Source: an uncultured Sutterella sp. (lineage in GTDB: Bacteria > Pseudomonadota > Gammaproteobacteria > Burkholderiales > Burkholderiaceae_F). From it: a stretch of DNA of 64,000 bases. Shown here in pieces: positions 17,420 to 27,033 of this stretch (position 1 is its first letter; every line of letters starts with the position of its first letter). Made by a program: the position numbers and the translations under genes. The stretch lies in the NCBI GenBank assembly GCA_905206365.1, contig CAJLHF010000002.1, positions 69,861 through 133,860 on the forward strand, in the 5' to 3' direction. The notes under the pieces are model-generated. The model saw only the letters and a list, made by a program, of their open reading frames with translations. It was not told where the DNA came from and made no database searches.

Positions 17420-18522
17420 GTGAGGTTACGCATCTCGAAGGAACGGGACGAGCCGGCGCTCTCGCCCTTGTTCGCAGTCGTTGGTTTTATTCTCCGCTCG
17501 CCTCGCTGTTGACGATCGGCGTGGGTGCCGTCGTCGCGTTGGTCGTCTGGAAACTCGCGGCCTGGGGGCTCTGGAACGCCGTCTGGACGCCCGATCCGCA
17601 AGCCTGCCGAGAGGCTTCCGGCGCATGCTGGGGGTTCGTCGCCGAGAAGTGGCGCCTGATTCTCTTCGGGCGCTACCCGCACGAATTGCAGTGGCGACCC
17701 GCTGCCGCAACGGCAGGCATTGTCGTCATGCTCGTCGTTACCGCGATTCCGGCACTCTGGAACCGCCGGGGCGTCGTGTGGCTCCTTCTTGGTTGGGTCG
17801 CGGCGTTTTTCGCCTTCTTCGCGCTGATGCTCGGCGGGATTTTCGATCTTTCGCCCATCTCCACGGACATGTGGGGCGGGTTGCCCCTTACGGTCGTTCT
17901 CACTCTCGTCGGGATGACCGCATCGGCTCCGCTCGGTATTCTCCTCGCGCTCGGTCGCCGCAGCCGCATGCCGATCGTCTCTGCTCTTTCGACGGGCTAC
18001 ATTGAGCTTGTGCGCGGGGTCCCGCTCATTACGGTCCTCTTTGTGGCAACCTTCGTATTCCCGTTGGTGATGCCCGCGGATCTCGGCATTCCCGCCTTCT
18101 GGCGCGTGGCCGTCGGGATCACGCTCTTTCAGGCGGCCTATATGGCGGAAACCGTCCGAGGCGGTCTGCAAACGGTGCCCGCCGGGCAAATGAACGCCGC
18201 GGAGTCGCTCGGGCTCACCCGCCGGCAGGCCTATCTCTACGTGGTCCTGCCCCAGGCACTCGTGGCCGTCATCCCGGCCTTCGTCAACAGTCTTCTCTCG
18301 TGCTTCATGGACACGTCGCTCGTCACCATCGTTTCGATGTACGACTTGACGGGTAGTCTGAGGTTGGCGCTCGGGGATGCGATCTGGCGTGCGTTCTTCG
18401 TCGAAGGGTACGTTTTTATCGCGCTCATTTACTTTGTCTCGAGCTTCTTGATCTCGCGTTACAGCCAGTGGCTTGAGGGCTATCTCACAAAATCGAAAAC
18501 CCGGTCCGGCGTTCCGGGTTGA
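17416..18522 (+). CDS. aapM: Amino-acid ABC transporter permease (AapM-like)
   Basis: Second inner-membrane permease of the transporter, 368 aa, overlapping aapQ by ATGA. It has several membrane helices. The core begins around MWGGLPLTVVLTLVGMTASA, and YIELVRGVPLITVLF is the classic permease signature. The EAA docking loop is AAESLGLTRRQAYLYVVLPQ. The expected next gene, the ATPase aapP, is absent; a DUF1857 gene follows 9 bases later. The ATPase must come from elsewhere in the genome, or the system borrows one. Confidence 0.93.
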   Translation: MSEVTHLEGTGRAGALALVRSRWFYSPLASLLTIGVGAVVALVVWKLAAWGLWNAVWTPDPQACREASGACWGFVAEKWRLILFGRYPHELQWRPAAATAGIVVMLVVTAIPALWNRRGVVWLLLGWVAAFFAFFALMLGGIFDLSPISTDMWGGLPLTVVLTLVGMTASAPLGILLALGRRSRMPIVSALSTGYIELVRGVPLITVLFVATFVFPLVMPADLGIPAFWRVAVGITLFQAAYMAETVRGGLQTVPAGQMNAAESLGLTRRQAYLYVVLPQALVAVIPAFVNSLLSCFMDTSLVTIVSMYDLTGSLRLALGDAIWRAFFVEGYVFIALIYFVSSFLISRYSQWLEGYLTKSKTRSGVPG

Positions 18523-18531
18523 GGAGGAAAG

Positions 18532-18993
18532 ATGCGCTTTTTCGAACACATCATTCGTATCGGCGGCCCCGGAATCGACCGCGCGGGCGTCGGAGAAGAA
18601 TTGCTCGAGTACGCCCGGCATCCGGAGCGTTACGTCCCCGGTCTCTCGAAGACGACGATCGACGAGGAATCGGTCGACGGCAACCGTACGACACTGCGCC
18701 GCACGACCTGCTTCGGCACGGACTATGTTTTCCGGGAAACGGTGACGATCGATCACAACGAGGCGCTCGAAGTCGCCACGGCTGCCGGAAGCAATCATCC
18801 CGCTTCCCGCCATATCGTTCGCATCGAAGAGCCCGAAGCCGGGGCGCTTTTCCTTCGGTTCATTTATGACCAGGACACGACTGCCGAGGCGGATCCCCGG
18901 ATCGATTCGCTCCGACGCGACGCGTATGCGGCCAAGGACCAGGACGTGGTCGCCCGCATGCTCGAACGTCTGATCGCCCGCATCGGCCGCTGA
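18532..18993 (+). CDS. DUF1857 / AtaL-like SRPBCC-fold protein
   Basis: Small cytoplasmic protein of 153 aa with no signal peptide. The pattern PERYVPGLSKTTI, a central RRTTCFGTDYVFRETVTID and GALFLRFIYDQD near the C-terminus match the DUF1857 family, which has a START/SRPBCC ligand-binding fold. Function is unknown. A GAGGAGG ribosome-binding site lies just upstream of ATG 18532. It sits between aapM (9 bases) and tex (16 bases), so it is probably in one transcript with both. It occupies the place where the transporter ATPase would be expected but has no Walker motifs. Confidence 0.75.
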   Translation: MRFFEHIIRIGGPGIDRAGVGEELLEYARHPERYVPGLSKTTIDEESVDGNRTTLRRTTCFGTDYVFRETVTIDHNEALEVATAAGSNHPASRHIVRIEEPEAGALFLRFIYDQDTTAEADPRIDSLRRDAYAAKDQDVVARMLERLIARIGR

Positions 18994-19009
18994 GCGTGAA
19001 GGACGGACC

Positions 19010-21304
19010 ATGGAACAACTGACGACGCGTACGGTTTCCCTGATCGCGGATGAAATACTGTGCCGCCCTGATCAGGTCGTTGCGGCCGCCGCTTTGCTCG
19101 ACGAGGGCAAAAGCGTTCCGTTTGTCGCCCGTTACCGCAAGGAAGCGACGGGCGGGCTGACCGACGCGCAGTTGCGTACGCTCGAAGAGCGTTTGTTGTA
19201 TCTGCGCGAACTCGACGAACGCCGCGCTGCGGTGACGGCGACGATCGAAGCGCAGGGAAAGCTCACCGACGAGCTGAAGCGCGACCTTGAGGCCGCTCAA
19301 ACCAAGCAGGCGCTCGAAGATCTCTATGCCCCCTTTCGTTCGAAGCGACGCACGCGCGCGGCCGTGGCTCGCGAGGCCGGGCTCGAACCTTTGGCCGACC
19401 GCATCCTTGAGACGCGCGCGGATCCCGAAGGGGCGGCCGCCGACTTTGTGTCGGCGGAAAAGGGTGTTGCGGGCGTTGCCGAGGCGCTTTCGGGGGCTCG
19501 GGACATTCTCGCGGAGCGTTTTGCGCTCCAACCAGAAGTTCGTCAGGCACTGCGCGACCTTTACACGCGTCGCGGCGAAGTCGTCGCACGTGTGCGCGAA
19601 GGCAAGGAGGTCGAAGGAGAAAAGTACGCCGACTACTTCGACTTTCGGGAGCGACTCGCGGATCTTCCCTCGCATCGCGCGCTCGCGCTTTTGCGCGGGC
19701 GGCGCGACGACTACCTGGACCTTGCACTCGAACTTCCGGCCGAAGAGGAGGGCCTCTCGCCTCATCCGGCCGAGGCGCTCGTTGCGCGCTTTTACGGCAT
19801 CTCCGACAACACCGTTCACTCCGCGGACGTGTGGCTTCTCGGTGTTTGTCGCTGGGCCTGGCGCGTGAAGATGCGTACGAGTCTTCAGACGGAGTTGCTC
19901 GAAGCCCTGCGCGAACGCGCCGAAGAGACCGCCATCGGTATCTTCGGCCACAACCTGCGGGATCTGCTTCTCGCCGCTCCGGCCGGACATCGCGTCACGG
20001 TGGGACTCGACCCGGGGTTCCGCACCGGGGTCAAGATGGCCGTGGTGGACGAAACGGGGAAGGTCGTGCATCACGACGTTTTGCAGTTTCATGCCGCGGG
20101 TGCTGGTGCCGCCGCAGCGGCCCGCGCCAAACTGGCGGACGTTTTGAAGCGTTATCGTTCGGAGTTCGTCGCGATCGGCAACGGCACCGCCAGCCGCGAA
20201 ACGGTCGAAGCGGTGGGCGAGGTGCTGGCCGGAGAACCGTCGATTTCGGCACGTCGCGTGGTCGTGAGCGAAGCGGGCGCGTCGGTGTACTCCGCGTCGG
20301 AACTTGCGGAAAAGGAATTGCCCGGGCTCGACGTCAGCTATCGGGGTGCGGTTTCCATCGCCCGTCGACTGCAGGATCCTTTGGCCGAACTCGTCAAGAT
20401 CGACCCGAAAGCGATCGGGGTCGGCCAGTATCAGCACGACGTCGATGCGGGCAAACTGGAGCGGCGTCTGGATGCCGTAGTCGAAGACTGCGTGAATTTC
20501 GTCGGCGTCGACGTCAATACGGCGAGCGTCGAGTTGCTCGCGCGCGCGGCGGGGCTCAGCCGTAGCGTGGCTCGGGAAATCGTCACGTTCCGTGAAACGC
20601 ACGGGCTCTTTGCGAACCGCAACGATCTGAAACGCGTTCCATTGCTCGGTGCTGTACGGTTCGAGCAGTGCGCGGGATTCCTGCGCATTTCGGACGGGAC
20701 GAACCCCTTGGATCGCACGGGTGTGCATCCGGAAGCCTACCCGGTGGTCGAACGCCTGGTGGCGGCAAGCGGCGTCAGGACGATCGACGAACTGATGGGA
20801 AACGTCGAAAAGTTGAAGGCCCTGCGCGCACGGGACTTCGTCGACGATCGGTTCGGTCTTCCGACCGTGCTCGACATCCTCAAGGAGTTGGAGAAGCCCG
20901 GGCGCGATCCGCGAGCCGTCTTCACGGCGCCCGTCTACGACGACTCCATCCGAACGATGGAGGATCTCAAGCCCGGCATGGAGCTCGAGGGAACGGTCAC
21001 GAACGTCGCCGCCTTCGGTGCGTTCGTCGATCTGGGCGTGCACGAGAACGGGCTTGTCCACATCTCGGATCTGGCCGACACCTTCGTGAAGGATCCCCGT
21101 GACGTCGTTCGCGTCGGGATGGTCGTGAAGGTGCATGTGCTTGACGTCGACCTGAAGCGTCGTCGTATCGCGCTTACGATGCGCACGCGCCCGAAGGGCG
21201 AGTCGGGAGTTCGCCGGTCCTCGACGGGGCGTCGGGAGGAAGCGCCCCGTGCCCGAACGCAAACGGCGCTCGGCGCGGCGTTCGCAGCGCTCAAAAAGCG
21301 CTGA
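19010..21304 (+). CDS. tex: Tex-family RNA-binding transcription accessory protein
   Basis: Cytoplasmic nucleic-acid-binding protein of 764 aa, near the usual 770-785. Domain order is as in Pseudomonas Tex: N-terminal helical region with LLDEGKSVPFVARYRKEATG, YqgF-like RNase H fold (VTVGLDPGFRTGVKMAVVD), helix-hairpin-helix segments (NTASVELLARAAGLSRSVA), and a C-terminal S1 domain (MELEGTVTNVAAFGAFVDLG). A basic tail follows. It is linked to transcription-complex recycling. It is last in the aap-DUF1857-tex run. Confidence 0.96.
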   Translation: MEQLTTRTVSLIADEILCRPDQVVAAAALLDEGKSVPFVARYRKEATGGLTDAQLRTLEERLLYLRELDERRAAVTATIEAQGKLTDELKRDLEAAQTKQALEDLYAPFRSKRRTRAAVAREAGLEPLADRILETRADPEGAAADFVSAEKGVAGVAEALSGARDILAERFALQPEVRQALRDLYTRRGEVVARVREGKEVEGEKYADYFDFRERLADLPSHRALALLRGRRDDYLDLALELPAEEEGLSPHPAEALVARFYGISDNTVHSADVWLLGVCRWAWRVKMRTSLQTELLEALRERAEETAIGIFGHNLRDLLLAAPAGHRVTVGLDPGFRTGVKMAVVDETGKVVHHDVLQFHAAGAGAAAAARAKLADVLKRYRSEFVAIGNGTASRETVEAVGEVLAGEPSISARRVVVSEAGASVYSASELAEKELPGLDVSYRGAVSIARRLQDPLAELVKIDPKAIGVGQYQHDVDAGKLERRLDAVVEDCVNFVGVDVNTASVELLARAAGLSRSVAREIVTFRETHGLFANRNDLKRVPLLGAVRFEQCAGFLRISDGTNPLDRTGVHPEAYPVVERLVAASGVRTIDELMGNVEKLKALRARDFVDDRFGLPTVLDILKELEKPGRDPRAVFTAPVYDDSIRTMEDLKPGMELEGTVTNVAAFGAFVDLGVHENGLVHISDLADTFVKDPRDVVRVGMVVKVHVLDVDLKRRRIALTMRTRPKGESGVRRSSTGRREEAPRARTQTALGAAFAALKKR

Positions 21305-21314
21305 CGACACAAGA

Positions 21315-21347
21315 AACCCCCGCGGGTCCTTTCGGACTGCGGGGGTT
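21315..21347. terminator. Terminator between tex and the uracil permease gene
   Basis: The stem AACCCCCGC / GCGGGGGTT contains an inner GTCC/GGAC pairing with a TTTC loop. The T-rich tail is on the minus-strand side, so it fits best as the terminator of the permease gene. It may also stop tex transcripts. Confidence 0.7.
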
Positions 21348-21401
21348 CGTAGTTGCAGGGCGTCGTATCAGACGCCCCTCGGACGAGCTTAGAGGGCGTT
21401 T

Positions 21402-22718
21402 TCAGGCCTTCTTTTCGTCGAGCGGAACTTCGGGTTCTTCGGACTTTTCACCCGCCTGCATGATGGCGTTGAGGATGATCGCGCCGAAGGTTGCGGTACC
21501 GATCCCGCCGAGGATGAAGCCGCCGATGTTCAGCGTGAAGTCGCCTCCGCCGAGAATCAACGTGACGGCCGCGACGATCAGATTACGGCTGTTGCCGAAG
21601 TCGACGTGGTTGACCACCCAAACGCGGGCACCCGCCACGGCGATGAGACCGAACACGACGATCGACGTGCCGCCGAGCAACGGCTGGGGAATCGTCTGAA
21701 TCACGGCGCCGAACTTCGGTGAAAAGCCGAGGATGATGGCCAGAAGGGCGGCGACCGGGAAGATGAGCGTCGAGTAGACGCGCGTGGCGGCCATCACGCC
21801 GATGTTTTCCCCGTACGTCGTCACGCCCGTACCGCCCACGGAGCCCGAAATCATCGTGGCGATGCCGTCGCCGAGGAAGGCGCGGCCCATGTAGGGGTCA
21901 AGGTTGCGTCCCGTCATGGCGGTGACGGCCTTGACGTGACCGAGGTTTTCACCGACGAGAATAATCACGACGGGCACGATGAGGGAGACGGCCGACATCG
22001 AGAATTCCGGCGCAGTCAGCGTGGGAAGACCGAACCAGGCAGCGTCGGCAATCTTTTGGAAGTCGATTGGCGTGCCGAGCCCCATGCCGTTCGTGAGCAC
22101 TGCGTAGATGGCGTACGCAATGGCAAGCCCCACCAGAATCAGAAGCTTCTGCACGAGCCCGCGCGTGTAGACGGCCACGCCGCCCACGCAGATGACGGTC
22201 ATGAGGGCGATGAGCGCGTCAAAGGTCGTCGGACCGACGCTCTTCACGGCCGTGGGGGCGAGATTGAGACCGATGACGGCCACGACCGCACCCGTCACGA
22301 CGGGCGGCATCAGGCGTTCGATCCACCTTACGCCCGTCGACATGACGATGAGGCCCACCAGAGCATACACGGCACCGCAGGCGATAATGCCCCCGAGGGC
22401 GACGCCGATGTTGGGGTTGGGACCGGAGCCTGCCACATAGCCCGTCGCCGCAATGACGACGCCGATGAATGCAAACGAGGAGCCCAGATAGCTCGGCACG
22501 TGCCCGCCCACCAAAACAAAAAAAATGAGCGTCCCGATGCCGCTCATCAAAACCGCAAGATTAGGGTCAAACCCCATAAGAAGCGGTGCCAATACCGTGG
22601 AGCCGAACATGGCCACGACGTGCTGAACACCCATCGCGAACGTCTGCCCGGCGGGCAGGCGTTCGTCGGGGGCGATTATGCCTTCGGTCTTCAATTGCCA
22701 ATTGGGAAAGTAGCTCAT
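21402..22718 (-). CDS. uraA: Uracil/xanthine permease (UraA/RutG type, NAT/NCS2 family)
   Basis: Inner-membrane proton symporter for a nucleobase, 438 aa, about 12-14 helices. The start is ATG 22718 (MSYFPNWQLKTEGI). Family motifs are QHVVAMFGSTVLAPLLMG near the N-terminus, GENLGHVKAVTAMTGRNLDP carrying the substrate-contacting Glu, and GGTGVTTYGENIGVMAATRVYS, the NCS2 signature region. This is the uracil-type rather than the xanthine/urate-type signature, so uracil is the likelier substrate. It stands alone, divergent from prfC. Confidence 0.9.
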   Translation of the reverse strand: MSYFPNWQLKTEGIIAPDERLPAGQTFAMGVQHVVAMFGSTVLAPLLMGFDPNLAVLMSGIGTLIFFVLVGGHVPSYLGSSFAFIGVVIAATGYVAGSGPNPNIGVALGGIIACGAVYALVGLIVMSTGVRWIERLMPPVVTGAVVAVIGLNLAPTAVKSVGPTTFDALIALMTVICVGGVAVYTRGLVQKLLILVGLAIAYAIYAVLTNGMGLGTPIDFQKIADAAWFGLPTLTAPEFSMSAVSLIVPVVIILVGENLGHVKAVTAMTGRNLDPYMGRAFLGDGIATMISGSVGGTGVTTYGENIGVMAATRVYSTLIFPVAALLAIILGFSPKFGAVIQTIPQPLLGGTSIVVFGLIAVAGARVWVVNHVDFGNSRNLIVAAVTLILGGGDFTLNIGGFILGGIGTATFGAIILNAIMQAGEKSEEPEVPLDEKKA

Positions 22719-22937
22719 GGAAAGATCTCTGAGGGTGGTGGACTCCGCTGAAGCGGGGTCGCGATGAACAAACCGATCCATTGTAGTCGTCCGTCGAAAC
22801 AAAGCGCCACGAAGCGAAGTCCCCTCCGAGTACGAGCGCGCGCGGACCGTCCACAAACGACGAGGTCGTACGGGGTCGGTGTTAAAATGTCGGCCCTTTC
22901 GACACGACTCCGTTGCCTTCTCTGCACGGAGCGGCTC

Positions 22938-22946
22938 TTATCCACA
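22938..22946 (+). promoter_or_regulatory. Perfect DnaA box (TTATCCACA)
   Basis: An exact match to the consensus DnaA box lies 9 bases before the prfC ATG. It is single, with no cluster and no AT-rich unwinding region nearby, so it is not an origin. A chance match is possible. Confidence 0.4.
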
Positions 22947-22955
22947 GGTACTTTC

Positions 22956-24560
22956 ATGACGAGTCCCAATCCGGCGCTCGTGCGCGACGTCGAAGAACGC
23001 CGCACCTTCGCCATCATCTCCCATCCTGACGCCGGTAAAACGACGCTCACGGAAAAGCTCCTGCTCTTCGGCGGTGCCATTCAGATGGCGGGCGCCGTCA
23101 AGGGGCGCAAAGCGTCCCGACATGCCACGTCGGACTGGATGGAAGTGGAAAAGCAACGCGGGATTTCCGTGACGAGTTCGGTCATGCAGTTCCGCTACGC
23201 AAACCACGTGATCAACCTGCTCGACACTCCGGGGCACGAAGACTTTTCCGAGGATACGTACCGCGTGCTGACAGCCGTCGACGCGGCCGTCATGGTGATC
23301 GACGCCGCCAAGGGCGTCGAAGCTCAGACGATCAAACTGCTTGAAGTCTGCCGTCTTCGCAAGACCCCCATCATCACGTTCATCAACAAGCTCGACCGCG
23401 AAGTGCGCGATCCGCTCGATCTGCTCGGCGAAATCGAAAACGTGTTGAAGTTGCAGTGCGTTCCGATCACGTGGCCGATCGGCATGGGAAAGACCTTCCG
23501 CGGCGTTTTCTCGCTGCTCAAGGACCGGCTCGTGCGCTTTACGGCGGGCGAAGAACGTCTGACCGAAGAGCGCGAGACGATTGCCGGGCTCGACAATCCC
23601 GAGCTCGACCGGCTCTTCCCGATGGAAATGCCCTACGTGCGCGAATCGATCGAACTCGTGCAGGGTGCGACCGAACCGTTCAGCTTGGAGAAGTTCCTCG
23701 CCGGCGAACAGAGTCCCGTCTTTTTCGGCTCCGGGGTGAACAATTTCGGCGTTCAGGACGTACTCGACGCGCTCGTTGATTGGGCTCCGTCGCCGCAGCC
23801 GCGCGACGGCGGCGCGCGCATGGTGGAACCCACCGAAGAGCCTTTCTCGGGGTTCGTCTTCAAAATCCAAGCGAACATGGACCCGCGCCACCGCGACCGC
23901 ATCGCCTTTTTCCGCGTGTGCTCCGGGCGCTACCAGCAGGGGATGAAGGTGTTCCACGTGCGCGAAGGGCGCGAGATGAAGATCGCCAACGCCCTTACCT
24001 TCATGGCCCAGGACCGCGTGGTCATGACGGATGCCGTGGCGGGAGACATCATCGGGATCTACAACCACGGTCAGTTGCATATCGGCGACACGCTCACGGG
24101 CGGGGAACGTCTCGGCTTTACGGGGATTCCGAATTTCGCTCCGGAGCTTTTCCGCGGTGCGCGTAGCAAGGACCCCTTCAAGGCGAAGCAGCTCCAGAAG
24201 GGCTTGCAGGAACTCGGCGAAGAGGGGGCCATTCAGGTCTTCACCAACGACCTCGGTCACATTTTGCTCGGTGCCGTCGGTCAGCTGCAGTTCGAGATCG
24301 TGGCCCAGCGACTTGCCACCGAGTACAAGGTCGACGCCATCTACGAAGGTACCGACGTCTCGACGGCGCGTTGGCTCTCGTTCCCCGATGACAAGACGAA
24401 GCGCGACTTCGAAGCCGAACAGGCGGCGCGCCTCGCGACTGACGTCAACGGCAACGTCGTCTATTTGGCCACATCGATCTACAACCTAGAGACTACGATG
24501 AAGCACTGGCCTCAGGTGACGTTCCACACAACGCGTGAAATGAGCCAGAAGTTCGATTGA
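22956..24560 (+). CDS. prfC: Peptide chain release factor 3
   Basis: Translational GTPase of 534 aa (E. coli 529) that recycles RF1/RF2 after termination. The start is ATG 22956 (MTSPNPALVRDVEERRTFAI); longer upstream reading has no homology. G1 is SHPDAGKTTLTEK, the switch region is SDWMEVEKQRGISVTSSVMQ, G3 is DTPGHEDFSEDTYR and G4 is NKLDRE. It is monocistronic, followed by a terminator shared with convergent hydE. Confidence 0.97.
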   Translation: MTSPNPALVRDVEERRTFAIISHPDAGKTTLTEKLLLFGGAIQMAGAVKGRKASRHATSDWMEVEKQRGISVTSSVMQFRYANHVINLLDTPGHEDFSEDTYRVLTAVDAAVMVIDAAKGVEAQTIKLLEVCRLRKTPIITFINKLDREVRDPLDLLGEIENVLKLQCVPITWPIGMGKTFRGVFSLLKDRLVRFTAGEERLTEERETIAGLDNPELDRLFPMEMPYVRESIELVQGATEPFSLEKFLAGEQSPVFFGSGVNNFGVQDVLDALVDWAPSPQPRDGGARMVEPTEEPFSGFVFKIQANMDPRHRDRIAFFRVCSGRYQQGMKVFHVREGREMKIANALTFMAQDRVVMTDAVAGDIIGIYNHGQLHIGDTLTGGERLGFTGIPNFAPELFRGARSKDPFKAKQLQKGLQELGEEGAIQVFTNDLGHILLGAVGQLQFEIVAQRLATEYKVDAIYEGTDVSTARWLSFPDDKTKRDFEAEQAARLATDVNGNVVYLATSIYNLETTMKHWPQVTFHTTREMSQKFD

Positions 24561-24584
24561 TCTTCGGGGCGTTTCCGAGAAACA

Positions 24585-24619
24585 AAAAAAGGGTGCGGAG
24601 AATTCCGCCCCTTTTTTTC
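24585..24619. terminator. Bidirectional terminator between prfC and hydE
   Basis: AAGGG(T)GCGGA pairs with TCCGCCCCTT across a GAAT loop, with one bulged T. A run of A precedes it and T7 follows, so it works in both directions. Confidence 0.85.
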
Positions 24620-24637
24620 AGGCGTTCGCTTGAGCCG

Positions 24638-25765
24638 TCAGGCGATTCGGCTCGCCCAACGGCGGGAGGAACCGAGCAGGTTGAGCCCGAGCGTGCGTCC
24701 CGTCATTTCAACGATGTTGCGCTCGACGAGCACATTCGATTCGGGGCCGACTTCGGTGCCCGCTTTGTTGTCATAGAGCTGATAGGAAGCACGTGTCGTT
24801 TGCGGTGTGATATTCGGCATGATGACGTTGCAACCGTGACGAATGCCCCGAACCCGACCGTTGGGCTCCAAGGTTTCGAGCGCGGTGGCGGCTGCAATGT
24901 TGATGTCGGGCATGACGAGGCGGGTCGTGCTGATCATGTTAAGGGAGAGTTGCATGAGTGGGCGCTTCTCCATCATGCCGAGCGCGGTCATGTCCGCGCC
25001 GTTGCTCGTGATGTAGGGGCCCATGCCGATCATGTCGGCGTCCATCTCGCCGAACGTGCGGATGTCGCGCATGAGGTCTTCGAGCGTTTGTCCGGGCAGA
25101 CCGATCATGACGCCCGTACCCACCTGGTAGCCCGCGCGACGCAGGTCGCGCAACGCCTGATAGCGGTGTTCGAGGATCTTTTCGTGTTTGCCCGGCGTCG
25201 AGTGCAGATCCGCAAAAAGCCGAGGGTTGCTCGACTCGATGCGAAGGAGGTAACGCAGCCCCGTCGGATTGCCGCTCGCTTCGGCCCATTCCTTGTAGAC
25301 CTCGTATGTCTGTTCTCCGAGACTCAGCGTGACGCCGAGACCCGTGGGCAGCTCGTCGCAGACCGTTTCCTTGTGAATGCGCTCCAGGAGTCGGGAGATC
25401 CAGCGAACCCACTTCGGGTCGCGGCGTTCGCCCGCCTGAATGGCGATCGAGCCGTAGCCCTCTTGGAGCGCGTGCAGGGCGCAGGCGACAATGCTCTCTT
25501 CCGTGAGCGTGTAGCGCTCGACGGTGTGATTGTCCTTGCGAATGCCGCAGTAGCGGCAGTTGGCCGTGCAGATGTTGCTTACCTCGATGAGACCGCGCAG
25601 GTAGACGTTGTTGCCCGTCTTTTCGGTCGTCACGTCGAAGGCGCGCCGACGCAACGCTTCGCATTCGTCGGGATCCGTCAGTCCGAGGAGGCGAACGATG
25701 TCGTCGTCCGAGAATTCAGTCTGCGCGAGCAGTTCGGACAGGGGCTTTGTGGGCGTTGCAGTCAT
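24638..25765 (-). CDS. hydE: [FeFe]-hydrogenase maturase HydE (radical SAM)
   Basis: Radical SAM enzyme of 375 aa that takes part in building the dithiomethylamine-bridged diiron subcluster of the H-cluster. The 4Fe-4S/SAM motif CTANCRYC has Cys at residues 66, 70 and 73. Further family features are GNNVYLRGLIEVSNIC, the IAIQAGERRDP strand and GVMIGLPGQTLEDLMRDI. The start is ATG 25765, which overlaps the hydF stop as ATGA, so the two are translationally coupled. It is the last gene of the hydrogenase run. Confidence 0.95.
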   Translation of the reverse strand: MTATPTKPLSELLAQTEFSDDDIVRLLGLTDPDECEALRRRAFDVTTEKTGNNVYLRGLIEVSNICTANCRYCGIRKDNHTVERYTLTEESIVACALHALQEGYGSIAIQAGERRDPKWVRWISRLLERIHKETVCDELPTGLGVTLSLGEQTYEVYKEWAEASGNPTGLRYLLRIESSNPRLFADLHSTPGKHEKILEHRYQALRDLRRAGYQVGTGVMIGLPGQTLEDLMRDIRTFGEMDADMIGMGPYITSNGADMTALGMMEKRPLMQLSLNMISTTRLVMPDINIAAATALETLEPNGRVRGIRHGCNVIMPNITPQTTRASYQLYDNKAGTEVGPESNVLVERNIVEMTGRTLGLNLLGSSRRWASRIA

Positions 25766-27003
25766 GCGGTTTTCTCCGTAAGAGCGGCACGATAGCGGGA
25801 GAGGGCTTCGGGGTGGCAAGAGAGCACCCGCTCGAGTACGCCCTGAAGGTAGCAGATGGTGAGGCCGTAATTCGTCATGGGAACGCCTTGTTCCTTCGAT
25901 GTGCGAAGACGGGCGAGCATGTGGCGGCGCGTGACGACGCAACCGCCGCACTGAATGAGAACGGCATAGGGGGTCAGATCTTCGGGGAAATCTTTGCCGA
26001 CGGCAACCTCGATGACGAGGTCTTTGCCGGTCTTCTCACGGAGCCAGCGTGGAATTTTCACGCGCCCGATGTCGTCCTTTTGCGGATGGTGACTGCATGT
26101 CTCGCAAATCAGTACGCGGTCGCCGTCCTTGAGGCGGGCGAGTGCCGCGGCGCCTTCGGCGAGTTCCTCGAGATCGCTCTTCGAGTAGGCCATTTGAATG
26201 GAGAAGGTCGTAAGCGGGATCGTGTCGGGGCTCTGTCGCGCGACCGACTCGACGACCTGCGAGTCCGTCATGATGAATTTGGGCGGACGCTTCAGCTCGT
26301 CGAGCATTTCGGCGACGCGGTTTTCCTGCACGACGAGGCACTTGGCGCCGGCGTCGAGCAGTTCGCGCACGGCCTGCACCTGCGGCAGAATCAGGCGGCC
26401 CTTGGGGGCTCCGGTGTCGATCGGCGTCACGAGCATGACGGTGTCACCCGCCTGCGCGAGTTCGCCCACGAGGGGACGATCGGGTTCGGTACGCTCGGAG
26501 ACGAGCCGCACGAGCGCGGCGCGCAACGCTTCGACGCCTTCGCCCGTACGTGCGTTCGTTTCTACGACGGGAACTCCGAGGGCTTGCGCGGCACGACGTT
26601 CTTCGTCCGTCACGGGACGCAGGTCGGTCTTATTGAGAACCAGAACGGCGGGAGTGCCGAGCTCGCGCGCTTTGGCGAGCAGAGTGCTTTCGGAGGGCGA
26701 TAGGGTGCGTTCGGACGTTACGACGATCGCGACGTCCACCCAGTCGAGTACGGCAAGCGAACGGCGCACGCGGGCTTGGCCGAGCTCGCCCGTGTCGTCG
26801 ATCCCTGCCGTGTCGATGAAGACGACGGGACCGATTGGCGCGAGTTCGCAGGCCTTCTCCACGGGGTCCGTCGTGGTTCCGGCCACGTCCGACACGATGG
26901 AAATCCTCTGCCCGGTGAGGGCGTTTGCCAGAGAGCTTTTTCCGGCATTGCGGTTGCCGAAAAGGCCGAAGTGAAGCCGAAGTCCTTTGGGCGTGGACAG
27001 CAC
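25762..27003 (-). CDS. hydF: [FeFe]-hydrogenase maturation GTPase HydF
   Basis: Scaffold GTPase that carries and delivers the diiron precursor to HydA, 413 aa. The GTPase domain has G1 GNRNAGKSS, G3 DTAGIDD and G4 NKTD. A middle dimerisation domain follows. The C-terminal cluster-binding domain has CETCSHH and CGGC, supplying the cluster Cys residues and a His. The start is GTG 27003, with AGGAGA seven bases upstream; a TTG at 27018 lies within that ribosome-binding region. It follows the cytochrome gene after a 113-base gap containing a long palindrome. Confidence 0.93.
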   Translation of the reverse strand: MLSTPKGLRLHFGLFGNRNAGKSSLANALTGQRISIVSDVAGTTTDPVEKACELAPIGPVVFIDTAGIDDTGELGQARVRRSLAVLDWVDVAIVVTSERTLSPSESTLLAKARELGTPAVLVLNKTDLRPVTDEERRAAQALGVPVVETNARTGEGVEALRAALVRLVSERTEPDRPLVGELAQAGDTVMLVTPIDTGAPKGRLILPQVQAVRELLDAGAKCLVVQENRVAEMLDELKRPPKFIMTDSQVVESVARQSPDTIPLTTFSIQMAYSKSDLEELAEGAAALARLKDGDRVLICETCSHHPQKDDIGRVKIPRWLREKTGKDLVIEVAVGKDFPEDLTPYAVLIQCGGCVVTRRHMLARLRTSKEQGVPMTNYGLTICYLQGVLERVLSCHPEALSRYRAALTEKTA

Positions 27004-27033
27004 GGTGCGTCTCCTCAAAATGCTGTGAAAACA

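Noticed and set aside
18860..21310. An 816-codon minus-strand frame opposite tex
   Set aside because: It overlaps the whole of tex, which has all expected domains; the antisense product has no recognisable motif.
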